From Actinomadura sp. CNU-125 (GTDB lineage Bacteria > Actinomycetota > Actinomycetes > Streptosporangiales > Streptosporangiaceae), in contig NZ_MKJY01000366.1 of assembly GCF_001942465.1 (NCBI RefSeq), positions 1-51,178 on the forward strand: a DNA stretch of 51,178 nucleotides, read 5' to 3'. Positions within the stretch are counted from its first letter, which is position 1. Each line of letters opens with the position of its first letter. Below the pieces are notes generated by a model. The model was not told the DNA's origin. It made no database searches and saw nothing but the letters and a program-made list of their open reading frames with translations. Made by a program: the position numbers and the translations under genes. Below, in pieces: positions 8,213-16,492 of this stretch.

Positions 8213-9142
8213 ATGACTTACCGTCTGTCCGTGGATCTCGCGACGCCGGTTTTTCACCTTTTCCTCCCGCAGATGCGGATGTCCGTGGACGCGATCGTCG
8301 AGCGGGCGCTCGCCGCGGAAGGGGCCGGTTTCGAGGGCATCGCCTTCATGGACCATCTGGTCCCGCCGCTCGCCGACGAGCACGACATGTGGGACGCGAT
8401 GACGATCGCCGGGTGGGTCCTCGCCCGGACGAGCACGCTCCACGTCGGGCACCTGGTGCTGTGCGACGCCTTCCGCCACCCGGCCGTCCTGGCCCGCCAG
8501 GTCGCCACCCTCGACCACGCCTCCGGCGGCCGGTTCGAACTCGGCATAGGCTGGGGCTCGGCACCGGCCGAGTTCGAGACGTTCGGGATCGGCTCCACCG
8601 CCCCGGGGGACCGCGTCGCGCGGCTCGCCGAGTCGCTGGAGATCATGCGGGCGCTGTGGGCGGGCGACGTCGTCGACCATCGAGGCGAGCACTTCACCCT
8701 GACCGGCGCCCGCCAGCGTCCCGTGCCCACCCGCGCGATCCCCATCACGATCGGCGGCGCCGGGCGGCGCACCCTCGAACTCGTCCGCGCCCACGCCGAC
8801 TGGTGGAACCTCCCCGTCCACCAGATCGGCCGGATGAAAACGCTCCGCGAGCAGACGGGCGGCGCACGCGTCTCCATGCAGACGATGGTCGCCCTGGTGC
8901 CCGGTGAGGACGAGCGGGCGGACGTCGTCGCCACCGCCCGGCGCCGCTTCGGCCGGACGGCGATGGGCGACGGCCTGGTCATCGGCACCGCACCGGAACT
9001 CGCCGCCCATTTCGCCCGGCTGCACGCCGAAGGCGTCGACCGCTTCTACATCTGGTTCACCGACTTCGCACCGGTCGAGACCCTCCGCCGTTTCTCCGAC
9101 GTCATCTCCTCGGACCTCGTCACCGGACGAACGGCCCGGTGA
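8213..9142 (+). CDS. LLM-class flavin/F420-dependent oxidoreductase
   Basis: A 309-residue TIM-barrel protein of the luciferase-like family. Marks are FEGIAFMDHLVPP near the N-terminus, TLDHASGGRFELGIGWGSAP (the conserved SGGR-GxGxG segment) and PITIGGAGRRTLELV. Many actinobacterial members use coenzyme F420, others FMN; the cofactor cannot be decided here. The substrate is unknown. It follows the peroxiredoxin by about 60 bases and may be co-transcribed. The protein is full length and in frame. Confidence 0.85.
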   Translation: MTYRLSVDLATPVFHLFLPQMRMSVDAIVERALAAEGAGFEGIAFMDHLVPPLADEHDMWDAMTIAGWVLARTSTLHVGHLVLCDAFRHPAVLARQVATLDHASGGRFELGIGWGSAPAEFETFGIGSTAPGDRVARLAESLEIMRALWAGDVVDHRGEHFTLTGARQRPVPTRAIPITIGGAGRRTLELVRAHADWWNLPVHQIGRMKTLREQTGGARVSMQTMVALVPGEDERADVVATARRRFGRTAMGDGLVIGTAPELAAHFARLHAEGVDRFYIWFTDFAPVETLRRFSDVISSDLVTGRTAR

Positions 9143-9244
9143 ACGACCGGCCGCCGTCGGGAACACGCGACGCGAGAAGGGCGCCATCGGCCTGGACCGC
9201 ACGCACGCCTGCACCTGCACCGCGGGCGGGCGGGTTTCCTCCGG

Positions 9245-9424
9245 TCAGTTCCCGGCCAGTCCCCTGATCGCGTAACACCGGACGGACCGGCTGACCGACT
9301 CCGGGTCGCCCGCCTCGAAGGAGACGGACGCCTGGAAGATGGCGCTCTGCGTGGCCGGCAGCCGGACCATGACGGCCTGGTTCCCGGTCGAGGCGTCGGC
9401 CTCCGGATGGATCGAACGGATCAT
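9245..9424 (-). CDS. Small hypothetical protein (59 aa)
   Basis: An open frame of 59 codons with the G/C-rich third positions seen in real genes here. It has a beta-like composition (NQAVMVRLPATQSAIFQASV) and ends in RCYAIRGLAGN. Its ATG at 9424 overlaps, as TGATG, the stop of a further minus-strand coding-like stretch (see 9425-9805). No family is recognised. It may be the tail of a degraded larger gene rather than an independent gene. Confidence 0.35.
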   Translation of the reverse strand: MIRSIHPEADASTGNQAVMVRLPATQSAIFQASVSFEAGDPESVSRSVRCYAIRGLAGN

Positions 9425-9805
9425 CAGTCCGAGAAAACGCCCGGTTGCTCGGAAAGCGTGGTGTGCGCGGCCATCGCCGCGGCGACGGCGGTGAAGAAAT
9501 CGTCCGCCGCGGACACCGGGTCGGCCCGGAGCCGGAAAGCCGAGGAAGCCCTGCCGAGGGGTTCGGGGTGTCGCGGGCGGTCGGCCTGCGCGCCCGCGAC
9601 GCCCGAGCGGACGGCCGATCACCGCTCCGCTTCCGGGCTTGCGGTCGCCCGTACCTCACCGAATAACATATACATGTTTTCGTTGTAAATATGTGAGCCT
9701 GGAAAGGCGGTCACGCGTGATGGCGCAAGACATGGACGACGACGGGCCGACCGCGTCATGCGCGGCCGCGGCGCCCGATCGCGGCCCGAAGGGCGGTCTG
9801 ACGCC
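9425..9805. other. Gap with a coding-like remnant and an AT-rich promoter region
   Basis: On the minus strand, from about 9610 to 9424, one frame reads like the C-terminal part of a protein (AADDFFTAVAAAMAAHTTL) and stops in TGA overlapping the ATG of the 59-aa gene. It has no convincing start and is cut by an upstream stop, so I treat it as a remnant. From 9660 to 9700 the DNA turns AT-rich and holds the near-palindrome at 9665-9678, consistent with a promoter for the thioesterase gene. Confidence 0.4.
9665..9678. promoter_or_regulatory. Near-palindrome upstream of the thioesterase gene
   Basis: AACATATACATGTT is palindromic except for one mismatched pair. It sits in an AT-rich patch about 130 bases upstream of the thioesterase ATG. 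Possible TetR-type operator; weak evidence. Confidence 0.3.
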
Positions 9806-10609
9806 ATGGTGGACCTGAACGCGCCCGGCCTCGCCACCGGCGACGGTGTGAGCGGCGATTCGTTCCTCACTTCGCTCGGGCTGCGCATGCTGCGCCCGGA
9901 CGGCGACGTCTCGCGCGCGACCGCGCGGCTCGGCCCGGCGGTGTGGGCGGAGGGCGCCGAGCGGCCGCGCCTGGGCGCGCTGGCCGCGATGGCCGACGTG
10001 GTCGCCGGGCTGCGCCCGTCCGGCGCGGTGGCGCCGACGGTCGATCTCAACGTCCGGCTGCTCGGGCCGCTCCCCGCGCGCGGACGGGTCGAACTTGAGG
10101 GCCGCCCGCTGAAGGCGGGGCGCCGGTTGTTCGTGGGGGAGGTGCTGATGCGGCACGAGGGGGCGCTGTTCGCACGGTCCGTGGCGACGTTCCTGAACCG
10201 GCCGTCCGGGCACGAGGTCGTGTCCAACGAGCCGTTCATCGCCACCGGGCCGCCGCCGTCGGTACCGTTCGACGCCTGGTTCCGGCCGCGGTACGCGGAC
10301 GCGCGGACGGTCCTGGTCGAGCGCAATCCGGCGATCGTCAACGGGCTGAGCGCCACCGTCCAGGGCGGCGCGCAGGCGACCGTGGCTGAACTCGCGGCCG
10401 AGTGGGCGCTGGCCCCGCGAGGCCCGTTCGTCGCGGTCGACCTCGACATCCGCTACTTCGGCCCGGCGCTGGCCGGGCCGCTGGCGGCGACCGCCGAGGT
10501 GCTCGCCGTGCACGGCGACCGGGCGTTCGTGGACGTCCGGCTCACCGACGCGGGCGCGGACGACGCCGTGGTCGCCGACGTGACCGTGGTGTGCCGTCCC
10601 GACCCCTGA
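9806..10609 (+). CDS. Double-hotdog acyl-CoA thioesterase-like protein
   Basis: A 267-residue protein made of two hotdog-like halves. The first contains LGALAAMADVVAGLRP and APTVDLNVRLLGPLP, the second VNGLSATVQGGAQATVAELAAE and AVDLDIRYFGPALAG. Both patterns (helix after a short loop, then a strand ending in L/Y-F/L-G-P) are those of PaaI-type thioesterases. It probably hydrolyses an acyl-CoA in the cytoplasm; the substrate is unknown. It converges on the thiolase/DUF35 pair, across a bidirectional terminator. Start at the ATG 9806; a GGGCGG stretch upstream gives only a weak ribosome site. Confidence 0.75.
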   Translation: MVDLNAPGLATGDGVSGDSFLTSLGLRMLRPDGDVSRATARLGPAVWAEGAERPRLGALAAMADVVAGLRPSGAVAPTVDLNVRLLGPLPARGRVELEGRPLKAGRRLFVGEVLMRHEGALFARSVATFLNRPSGHEVVSNEPFIATGPPPSVPFDAWFRPRYADARTVLVERNPAIVNGLSATVQGGAQATVAELAAEWALAPRGPFVAVDLDIRYFGPALAGPLAATAEVLAVHGDRAFVDVRLTDAGADDAVVADVTVVCRPDP

Positions 10610-10669
10610 CCGGCGGCGACCACGATCCGCCCCTGGCGCGGGTCGTCGGGGCCGTCCACGGGGGCGCCT

Positions 10670-10701
10670 GCCGGTCCCCGCCGCCGTGAGGGGGGACCGG
10701 C
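10670..10701. terminator. Hairpin between convergent thioesterase and thiolase genes
   Basis: A perfect 10-bp stem, GCCGGTCCCC (10670-10679) with GGGGACCGGC (10692-10701), and a 12-base loop. It lies between stops at 10609 (plus) and 10714 (minus), so it can end both transcripts. Confidence 0.65.
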
Positions 10702-10713
10702 CGGGCGTCCGCC

Positions 10714-11922
10714 TCAGGCGGCGGCGCGTTCCAGGATGTGGACGCCGCAGGCCGAGCCGAGGCCGATGACGTGGGCCAAGCCGACCTTCGCGTCCTGGAT
10801 CTGCCGGTCGGCGGCTTCGTCGCGCAGGTGGCGGCAGACCTCCCAGATGTTGGCGATGCCGGTCGCGGCGATCGGGTGTCCTTTGGACTGCAGGCCGCCG
10901 GAGACGTTGACCGGGGTGGTGCCGTCGCGCCAGGTGGCACCGGATTCGAAGAAGTCGACGGCGCCGCCCTCCGGGCAGAGCATGAGGTTGTCGTAGTGGA
11001 CCAGTTCGGCGGTGGCGAAGCAGTCGTGGAGTTCGACCAGGTCGAGGTCGGACGGGCTCACGCCCGCCTGGTCGTAGGCCCGCACGGCGGCGTCGCGGGT
11101 GAGGGTGTTGACGTCCGGCAGGACCTGGCAGCCCTCCTGCCAGGGGTCGGAGGTCAGGACGGACGCCGACACCTTGACGGCGCGGCGCCGCTGCTCGCCC
11201 GTCAGCGTTTTCAGCACCGCGCCGCTCACCACGACGGCCGCGGCGGCGCCGTCGCAGTTGGCCGAGCACATCGGCCTGGTGTTGGGGTAGGAGATCATGA
11301 CGTCGTTCATGATCTCTTCGAGGGTGTAGCGCTTCTGGTAGGCGGCGAGCGGGTTGAGCGTGGAGTGGGCGTGGTTCTTCTCGCTGATGCGGGCGAACAG
11401 CTCGAAGCTCGTCCCGCCGTATTTGTGGCCGTACTCCTGGCCGATCTGGGCGAACACGCCGGGCATGGTGCCGGTGCCGACGCGTCCTTCCAGGCCGGTG
11501 ACCGACCCGACCCGGCCCGAGGGCGTCCAGGTGCCGTCGGCGGCGCCCGCGGTTTTGGGTTGGCCGAGCAGCCCGGCGCCGGAGAGTTTTTCGACGCCGA
11601 CCGCGAGGCCGTAGTCGGCTTCGCCCGCTTTCACCGCCATGATGGCGGTGCGCAGGGCGGTGGCGCCGGTCGCGCAGGCGTTGGCGACGTTGTAGACGGG
11701 GATGCCGGTCTGGCCGATCTGTTTCTGTAGTTGCTGGCCGATGCCGGCTCCGGCGTTCATCAGGTTCCCGGCGGCCAGCACGCCCATCTGCTTCATGGTG
11801 ACGCCGCCGTCGGCGAGCGCGCCCATCGCGGCCTCGGCGGCCAGGTCGATGGTGTCCTTGTCCTTGTGCTTGCCGAACTTGGTCATGTGGATCCCGAGGA
11901 TCCAGATGTCGTCAGCGGCCAT
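10714..11922 (-). CDS. SCP2/lipid-transfer-type thiolase
   Basis: A 402-residue thiolase-fold protein. The nucleophile Cys83 lies in VANACATGATALR, the ELHDCFATAE motif of the SCP2-thiolase branch at about 297-306, GHPIAATG at 348-355 and the C-terminal SACGVH near 394. This branch includes sterol-carrier thiolases and the Ltp2 aldolases of steroid side-chain breakdown, which cleave a C-C bond in an acyl-CoA. It overlaps the upstream DUF35 gene by 11 bases; DUF35 proteins are obligate partners of such enzymes in characterised systems. The product likely acts in beta-oxidation of a bulky acyl-CoA. Confidence 0.9.
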   Translation of the reverse strand: MAADDIWILGIHMTKFGKHKDKDTIDLAAEAAMGALADGGVTMKQMGVLAAGNLMNAGAGIGQQLQKQIGQTGIPVYNVANACATGATALRTAIMAVKAGEADYGLAVGVEKLSGAGLLGQPKTAGAADGTWTPSGRVGSVTGLEGRVGTGTMPGVFAQIGQEYGHKYGGTSFELFARISEKNHAHSTLNPLAAYQKRYTLEEIMNDVMISYPNTRPMCSANCDGAAAAVVVSGAVLKTLTGEQRRRAVKVSASVLTSDPWQEGCQVLPDVNTLTRDAAVRAYDQAGVSPSDLDLVELHDCFATAELVHYDNLMLCPEGGAVDFFESGATWRDGTTPVNVSGGLQSKGHPIAATGIANIWEVCRHLRDEAADRQIQDAKVGLAHVIGLGSACGVHILERAAA

Positions 11923-12322
11923 CGGTGGTCTCCAGGGGTTCGAAGCCGAAGCCGATCGCTTCGGTGCCCGCGCTGTCGGTGCCGACGGGGAGCGTGGTCA
12001 GCCGCACTTTCATCCCGAGCGTCACATGGTCGGGGTCGGCGGGGACGTTCACGAGGTTGGCCGCCACGCTCGTCCCCTCGCAGTCGATGGTCGCGGCGAC
12101 GAACGGGACGGGGACGCCGGGCGCGGCCACCGACACGATCGTGAACGCGCGCACCTGTCCGGCGGTCGCGACCGCGGCCTTGCGGAAAGCGGTTCCGCTG
12201 CAGGACGCGCACGCGTTGCGGCGGTCGAAGAAACGCGCGCCGCAGTCGGCGCACTCGTTGGCGACCAGATGCGGGCTGTCGCCCAGCACCAGGTAGTCGA
12301 CCAGAGGAACCTGTTCTGCCAT
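11912..12322 (-). CDS. DUF35 OB-fold/Zn-ribbon partner of the thiolase
   Basis: A 136-residue protein. Cys24, Cys27, Cys38 and Cys41 (ECADCGARFF, then NACASCSG) form a zinc ribbon; residues 50-125 form the OB-fold with the typical GQVRAFTIV strand and PFVAATIDCEG. DUF35 proteins bind acyl-CoA and pair with SCP2-type thiolases or Ltp2-like aldolases. It overlaps the thiolase gene by 11 bases and precedes it, so translation is probably coupled. It is divergent from the amidohydrolase remnant. Confidence 0.9.
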   Translation of the reverse strand: MAEQVPLVDYLVLGDSPHLVANECADCGARFFDRRNACASCSGTAFRKAAVATAGQVRAFTIVSVAAPGVPVPFVAATIDCEGTSVAANLVNVPADPDHVTLGMKVRLTTLPVGTDSAGTEAIGFGFEPLETTDGR

Positions 12323-12662
12323 GCCGATACCTCCTTGAGCCCCGCGGGGACGGACGGTGCCGCGGGCGTGAACCGGGACGTGCCGGGAGTCGCCCGGCGG
12401 CGGCTTGCAGTGCCTCTCCTCGGAAACCGGGCGGCGTTCTCGAAACCGGCATGATGGGGCCGACCTGGGGCGGGACTTCTCCGGTGGCCGCCGGGCCTCC
12501 GGACATACGGGTCAAACTACCGCGACGCCCCTCGATGTTGAAGACCTCGGCACGGTGAAAGATCTAGAGGTATTCCCCGCGTCCCGCCGCCTGCGTGCGA
12601 GCTGGTTTGATTTCGATGTCAAGATTGACAGCTTTCGGCCGCCGCGTTCTCATGGTCGGGTG
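12323..12662. other. Intergenic region between divergent DUF35 and amidohydrolase genes
   Basis: No gene seen. The stretch contains the perfect inverted repeat at 12617-12630 and must carry both promoters. The plus-strand frame is open upstream of 12663, but its translation resembles no family and the amidohydrolase family begins at about 12663. Confidence 0.5.
12617..12630. promoter_or_regulatory. Inverted repeat TGTCAA-N2-TTGACA
   Basis: Perfect 6-2-6 inverted repeat 33 bases upstream of the amidohydrolase start. The second arm, TTGACA, is also a consensus -35 hexamer, so a bound protein would block the promoter. Possible TetR- or GntR-type operator. Confidence 0.45.
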
Positions 12663-13611
12663 ATGCGGGACGAGTGGATCTTCGATTTCGACACCTACGA
12701 GGCCGAAGACGCCTTCACCAGGCATCAGGACCGCTCGCTCGGAAGCCGCGGTTTCCGCTGGGCGGAGATCGGCGGCCGGCGCCGGCCGCCGGTCGGCGGC
12801 AGGCTGGACGATTACATCGCGAATCCGACGTTCGCCCCGGTGGCCCGTCCCGGCTCGCTGTACGACTGGTACCGGGGCGATCCCGAACGCAAGACCATCC
12901 GGGAGGCGTTCGGCGACCTCGAACCGATCCGGCCGGAGTACCGCGACCCGGACGCCCGCATCGAGGTCATGGACCGGCAGTGCGTCGCCGGAGCACTGCT
13001 GTTCCCCACCCTCGGCGTCGGCATGGAGGAGGCGCTCAAGGACGATCCGGAGGCGTGCGCGAAGGTTTTCCACGGTTTCAACCGATGGCTCGCCGAAGAC
13101 TGGGGTTTCCGGCACGAAGACCGCATCTACGGTGTGCCTTACGTCCCGCTGCCGGATCCCGCGGCCGCCGTCGCCGAACTTCGCACGGTGATCGCCGCCG
13201 GAGCCGTCGCGGTGAACGTCAGGAACGCGCCGGTTCCCGTGCCGGGCGGCTACCGTTCACCGTTCGACCCCGTCTATGACCCCTTCTGGCGTCTGGCCGA
13301 GGAGGCGGGAATCGTCGTCGCGACCCACGCGGGCAACGACGGCTACGACGCGCTCGTCCGGATGTGGGAGCCGGGAGGCGCGGAGAGTTCGATTCTGGGT
13401 CACCCCCTTCTGGGAGGACGACATCGACGGGCTCGTGGGCCGGGTACGCGTGGACCGCCTTCTGCTCGGCTCCGACTGGCCGTACGCCGAAGGCGTCGTC
13501 CGGCCCACCGACTTCGTGACCGACACCCTCCGGGGCTTGGCCGCAGACCAGGTGCGGCGCATCTCCCGCGACAACGCGCTGGAGCTCCTCGGCCTCACCG
13601 CACGCCGATAG
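12663..13611 (+). pseudogene. Amidohydrolase 2 family protein, internally deleted
   Basis: The N-terminal two-thirds follow the family closely from RDEWIFDFDTYEAEDAFTRH through IRPEYRDPDARIEVMDRQ to the metal-side strand VVATHAGNDGYDALVRMW (about residue 230). The C-terminus resumes as FWEDDIDGLVGRV, the catalytic-Asp strand LLLGSDWPYAEG and DNALELLG, but in another frame. Compared with family members (usually close to 400 residues), about 70-75 residues between these parts are missing, including the segment normally reading like ASVENGSDWV. The junction is near 13392-13400 and flips the frame, so no working enzyme should be made. These proteins resemble aminocarboxymuconate-semialdehyde decarboxylases. 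Real decay or an assembly gap are both possible. Confidence 0.8.
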
Positions 13612-13615
13612 GTCG

Positions 13616-13633
13616 GCCGCCGCTCGCGGCGGC
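13616..13633. terminator. Hairpin between convergent remnants
   Basis: GCCGCCGC (13616-13623) pairs with GCGGCGGC (13626-13633) around TC. It lies in the 36-base gap between the amidohydrolase stop and the end of the acyl-CoA synthetase remnant. Confidence 0.4.
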
Positions 13634-13647
13634 GTCCGGTGCCGCGC

Positions 13648-14700
13648 TCAGGGGAGCAGGTGAGCGAGCCGGGCACGGTCGGCGTCGTCGAGGGGCCGGA
13701 GAGGCGCCCCCTTCGCCGGCCGCCAGAACACCCGCCGCCCGTGCCACGCCGCCCGCCTCAACCGCGTCTTGTCGATCTTCATGCTCGAGAGTTTCGGCAG
13801 CTCCTCGGTCACGAGGACGAACGAGGGCGGCCACTTCGTGCCGAGATCGTCCTGCGCGGTGAGGAAGGCGTCGAAGCCGCGGGGATCGAACTCCGCACCG
13901 GCCCGCAGTTCGACGGCCGCCATGACTCGGTCGCCGACCGGGTCGTCGGGGACGGCGTAGACGGCGACGGAGCGGACGTCGGGGTGGCCCGCGAGGATCG
14001 CTTCGACGGGCGCGGCGGCGAAGTTCTCGCCGTCGATGCGAAGCCGCTCGTTGGACCGTCCGGCGAAGTACAGCCACCCGTGGCGTCCCGGTAGGCGAGG
14101 TCCCCGGACCAGTAGCGGCCGTCGGGGCCGAACGTCACCGGCGGGCACTCCTCGCCGGTGTCCGGGTACACGGCGTCGCCGTCGCCGAGCCCCGCGATCG
14201 CGGCGACGTGCGCGCCGGTGCGCGCGAACCGTCCCTGGGTGCAGCGCACCGCTTTGGGCAGGCCGGTGGAACCGGAAGTGAAGATCAGCAGGAAGAGATC
14301 GTCCTCCCGGGGCCGCCGCGCGGGCGGCTCTGGCGAGGACGCCGCCGGCCGTGCGGCGTACCCGGGCCCGTCGACGACCAGGATCCGCTCACGGGAGACG
14401 CCGGTGTCCGCGCCGTCCAGCAGCGGCAGGTGACCGGACGAGGTGACCAGGACCTGGCAGTCGGTGTGCCGCACGAGCTGCGCGAGCCGGTCGCCGCGGT
14501 AGGTCGAGTCGACGCCGACGACGACGGCCCCCGACAGCGCCGCGGCACCGAGCCAGAGCAGGTGGTCGGGCACGTTGTCCAGTAGGACGCCGATGTGCGG
14601 CGGCCGCCCGGGGCCGTGCATCTCCTCGAACAGCGCCGCCCTGCGTGCGGACTCCTCGACCAGCCGGCGGCCATGCCCCCGATGTGCAGGGAATGGAGAA
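13648..14700 (-). pseudogene. Acyl-CoA synthetase remnant (AMP-binding), several deletions
   Basis: Recognisable parts in order: PHIGVLLDNVPDHLLWLGAA, the ATP-binding loop LIFTSGSTGLPKAVRCTQG, then GDGDAVY joined directly to PDTGEECPPVTFGPDGR, then YWSGDLAYRDA, then WLYFAGRSNERLRIDGENF and the C-terminal SSMKIDKTRLRR. About 120 residues are missing at the junction near 14165 and about 30 near 14118; a one-base break near 14087 (GGG where GGGG is expected) shifts the frame again. The N-terminus is also missing, and the gene begins within the debris of the LLM gene upstream. It cannot encode a working ligase. Confidence 0.8.
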
Positions 14701-14719
14701 GAACGAGCCGGAGAACTCG

Positions 14720-15076
14720 AGCCATCCCTCTGCGCAGCACCCGCAGATACTCGCGCGTCATCTGGACGGGACGCCGGTACGGCACCCCGTGCCGCCCCTC
14801 GACGACCTGGGGCCCGGAGACCCCGAGCCCGAGCATGAACCGCGTCGCGGCCGGTGTCCGCGCCGCCGTCTGCGCGATCGCCGTGCCCGGCCGGAGGCGG
14901 TCGGTCGCCGCGGCGACGAAGGCCGGCGGAGTGAACGCGTCCCGCCCCCACGCCTCGGACGACCAGACGGAATCGAAGCCCAGCCGTTCGCCTCGCCGGG
15001 CGGTGGACGCGACGGACGCCCCATGGTCCCGGAGGCCGGAAAGGCTCAAGCCGAGGAGGGGACCAGGCGATGGCAT
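14720..15076 (-). pseudogene. LLM-class oxidoreductase, N-terminal fragment
   Basis: From the ATG at 15076 the protein reads as an LLM oxidoreductase for about 118 codons: GLSLSGLRDHGASVASTARR, LGFDSVWSSEAWGRDAF, then FMLGLGVSGPQVVEG. Near 14842 about 14 residues that normally precede RFMLGLG are absent, and after MTREYLRVLR the homology stops and passes into the acyl-CoA synthetase remnant. About two-thirds of the barrel is missing. Confidence 0.75.
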
Positions 15077-15276
15077 GAGCGCATCGTAAACAGAGTCGAC
15101 ACCGACGTCGATATTGAATTGATCCGCAACCGACCCGTCGATATTTCAAAGCTCGTAAATATGTCGAACGGGGGTAGATTGGGGCAGTGTCGAAGGCCGA
15201 CGGGACCGGACGGCGCGCGTGCCGCGGCCTCGCGCGGGACCGGCTTTCCATGACCAGCTACCTACCGGGAGACGAT

Positions 15277-16299
15277 GTGTCCAGGCAGCCGACGGGCGGG
15301 CTCCCCTCCACGCCGCGTGCGCGTCCGGCGACCAGCATCGACGTCGCCCGGCTGGCCGGCGTGTCCCGCGCCACGGTGAGCCATGTCCTCAACGGCCAGG
15401 TCGAGCGGTTCAGCGAGGACACGGTCGAGCGGGTGCGCGGGGCCGCGGCCGAACTCGGCTACGTCCGGTCGGCGGCGGGGCGCGCCCTGGTCATGGGACG
15501 CAGCGACTTCATCATCGTGGTCGTGCCGTACGCGACGTTCATACGGCTCCAGGACGTCATCGAGGTCATCTCCGCCGACATCGAGGAGCTCGGGTTCACC
15601 ATGGTGGTGCACTTCGACGTGGCCCGCGGCAGGGAGACGGCGTCGAACCGGCTGCAGCACATGGTCGAGACGATGCGTCCGGCGGGGGTCGTCGACCTGG
15701 GCGGGTTGTCCCTGGCCGATCGCGAGGCCATCACGGAAGCCGGCTGCCCGGTGCTGCCGCGGCGGCTGCCCTCCGACGTCAACCGCTGGATCGGGACGCT
15801 CCAGGTCCGGCACCTGCACTCCCGCGGTCGCACCGAGATCGCGTACGCGTTCCTGGCCGACGCGCGCGACGATCCGTACGGGCGGGGGCGGGCGTCCGCG
15901 TCGCCCGCGTTCTGCGAGTCCGAGGGGCTGGCCCCGCCCTCCCGCGTCCACGTGCCCATCGAGCCCGACGGCGCGCAGCGGGTCCTCCGGGAACTGGTGC
16001 AGGCGCGCGGGTGGCCGGTGGGCATCGCCTGCTACAACGACAAGGTCGCGCTCGCGCTGGTGTTCGCCGCCAAGAGCCTCGGCCTGGCGGTGCCCGCGGA
16101 CGTCGCGGTGGTCGGCGTGGAGGGGGCCGACATCGGGCAGGTCGTGTCGCCCCGGCTGACGACCGTGGCCAGCGACGTCGCCGACTCGGTGCGCCCGTTC
16201 CGGGCGGCGCTCGCCTCGGCCTACGGCGGCCGGTCGTCCGCCGGCGACGCGGCCCCGCTCGACGAGGCGTTCTTCCTCCTGCTCGGCGAGACCACATAA
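15277..16299 (+). CDS. LacI-family transcriptional regulator
   Basis: A 340-residue regulator. Residues 20-40 (SIDVARLAGVSRATVSHVLN) are the LacI helix-turn-helix, and the rest is a periplasmic-binding-protein-like ligand domain ending with the usual AVVGVEGADIGQVVSPRLTTV. I prefer the GTG at 15277, which has GGGAG 6 bases upstream; an ATG at 15250 would add 9 residues. The gene is intact although its neighbours on both sides are broken. A CG-centred palindrome typical of LacI operators overlaps the promoter of the flavoprotein remnant downstream (16391-16420), the probable target. An AT-rich patch at 15110-15170 upstream likely holds its own promoter. Confidence 0.9.
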   Translation: MSRQPTGGLPSTPRARPATSIDVARLAGVSRATVSHVLNGQVERFSEDTVERVRGAAAELGYVRSAAGRALVMGRSDFIIVVVPYATFIRLQDVIEVISADIEELGFTMVVHFDVARGRETASNRLQHMVETMRPAGVVDLGGLSLADREAITEAGCPVLPRRLPSDVNRWIGTLQVRHLHSRGRTEIAYAFLADARDDPYGRGRASASPAFCESEGLAPPSRVHVPIEPDGAQRVLRELVQARGWPVGIACYNDKVALALVFAAKSLGLAVPADVAVVGVEGADIGQVVSPRLTTVASDVADSVRPFRAALASAYGGRSSAGDAAPLDEAFFLLLGETT

Positions 16300-16390
16300 G
16301 GCCCGGAGGCGAACCGGGGCCCGCCGCCGGGCGGGCCGCGTGGACGGCGTCCGGCTCGTCCAGGCTCGTGAGCGCCCGCCCGATCGTCCG

Positions 16391-16420
16391 TTGACACGTG
16401 TCACGGAAGGTTCATATGGT
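16391..16420 (+). promoter_or_regulatory. Promoter with overlapping LacI-type operator
   Basis: TTGACA (16391-16396) and TATGGT (16415-16420) with 18-base spacing form a good -35/-10 pair. The perfect 12-bp palindrome TGACACGTGTCA (16392-16403), centred on CG as LacI-family sites are, covers the -35 box. It lies 73 bases before the flavoprotein remnant and just after the lacI gene. Confidence 0.6.
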
Positions 16421-16492
16421 GGCGGCGTCGACGAAGGATCATCCCCACCCGGACCCCCCGTTCCGGGGACGCGCTGGCGAGGAGGCTGGCCC

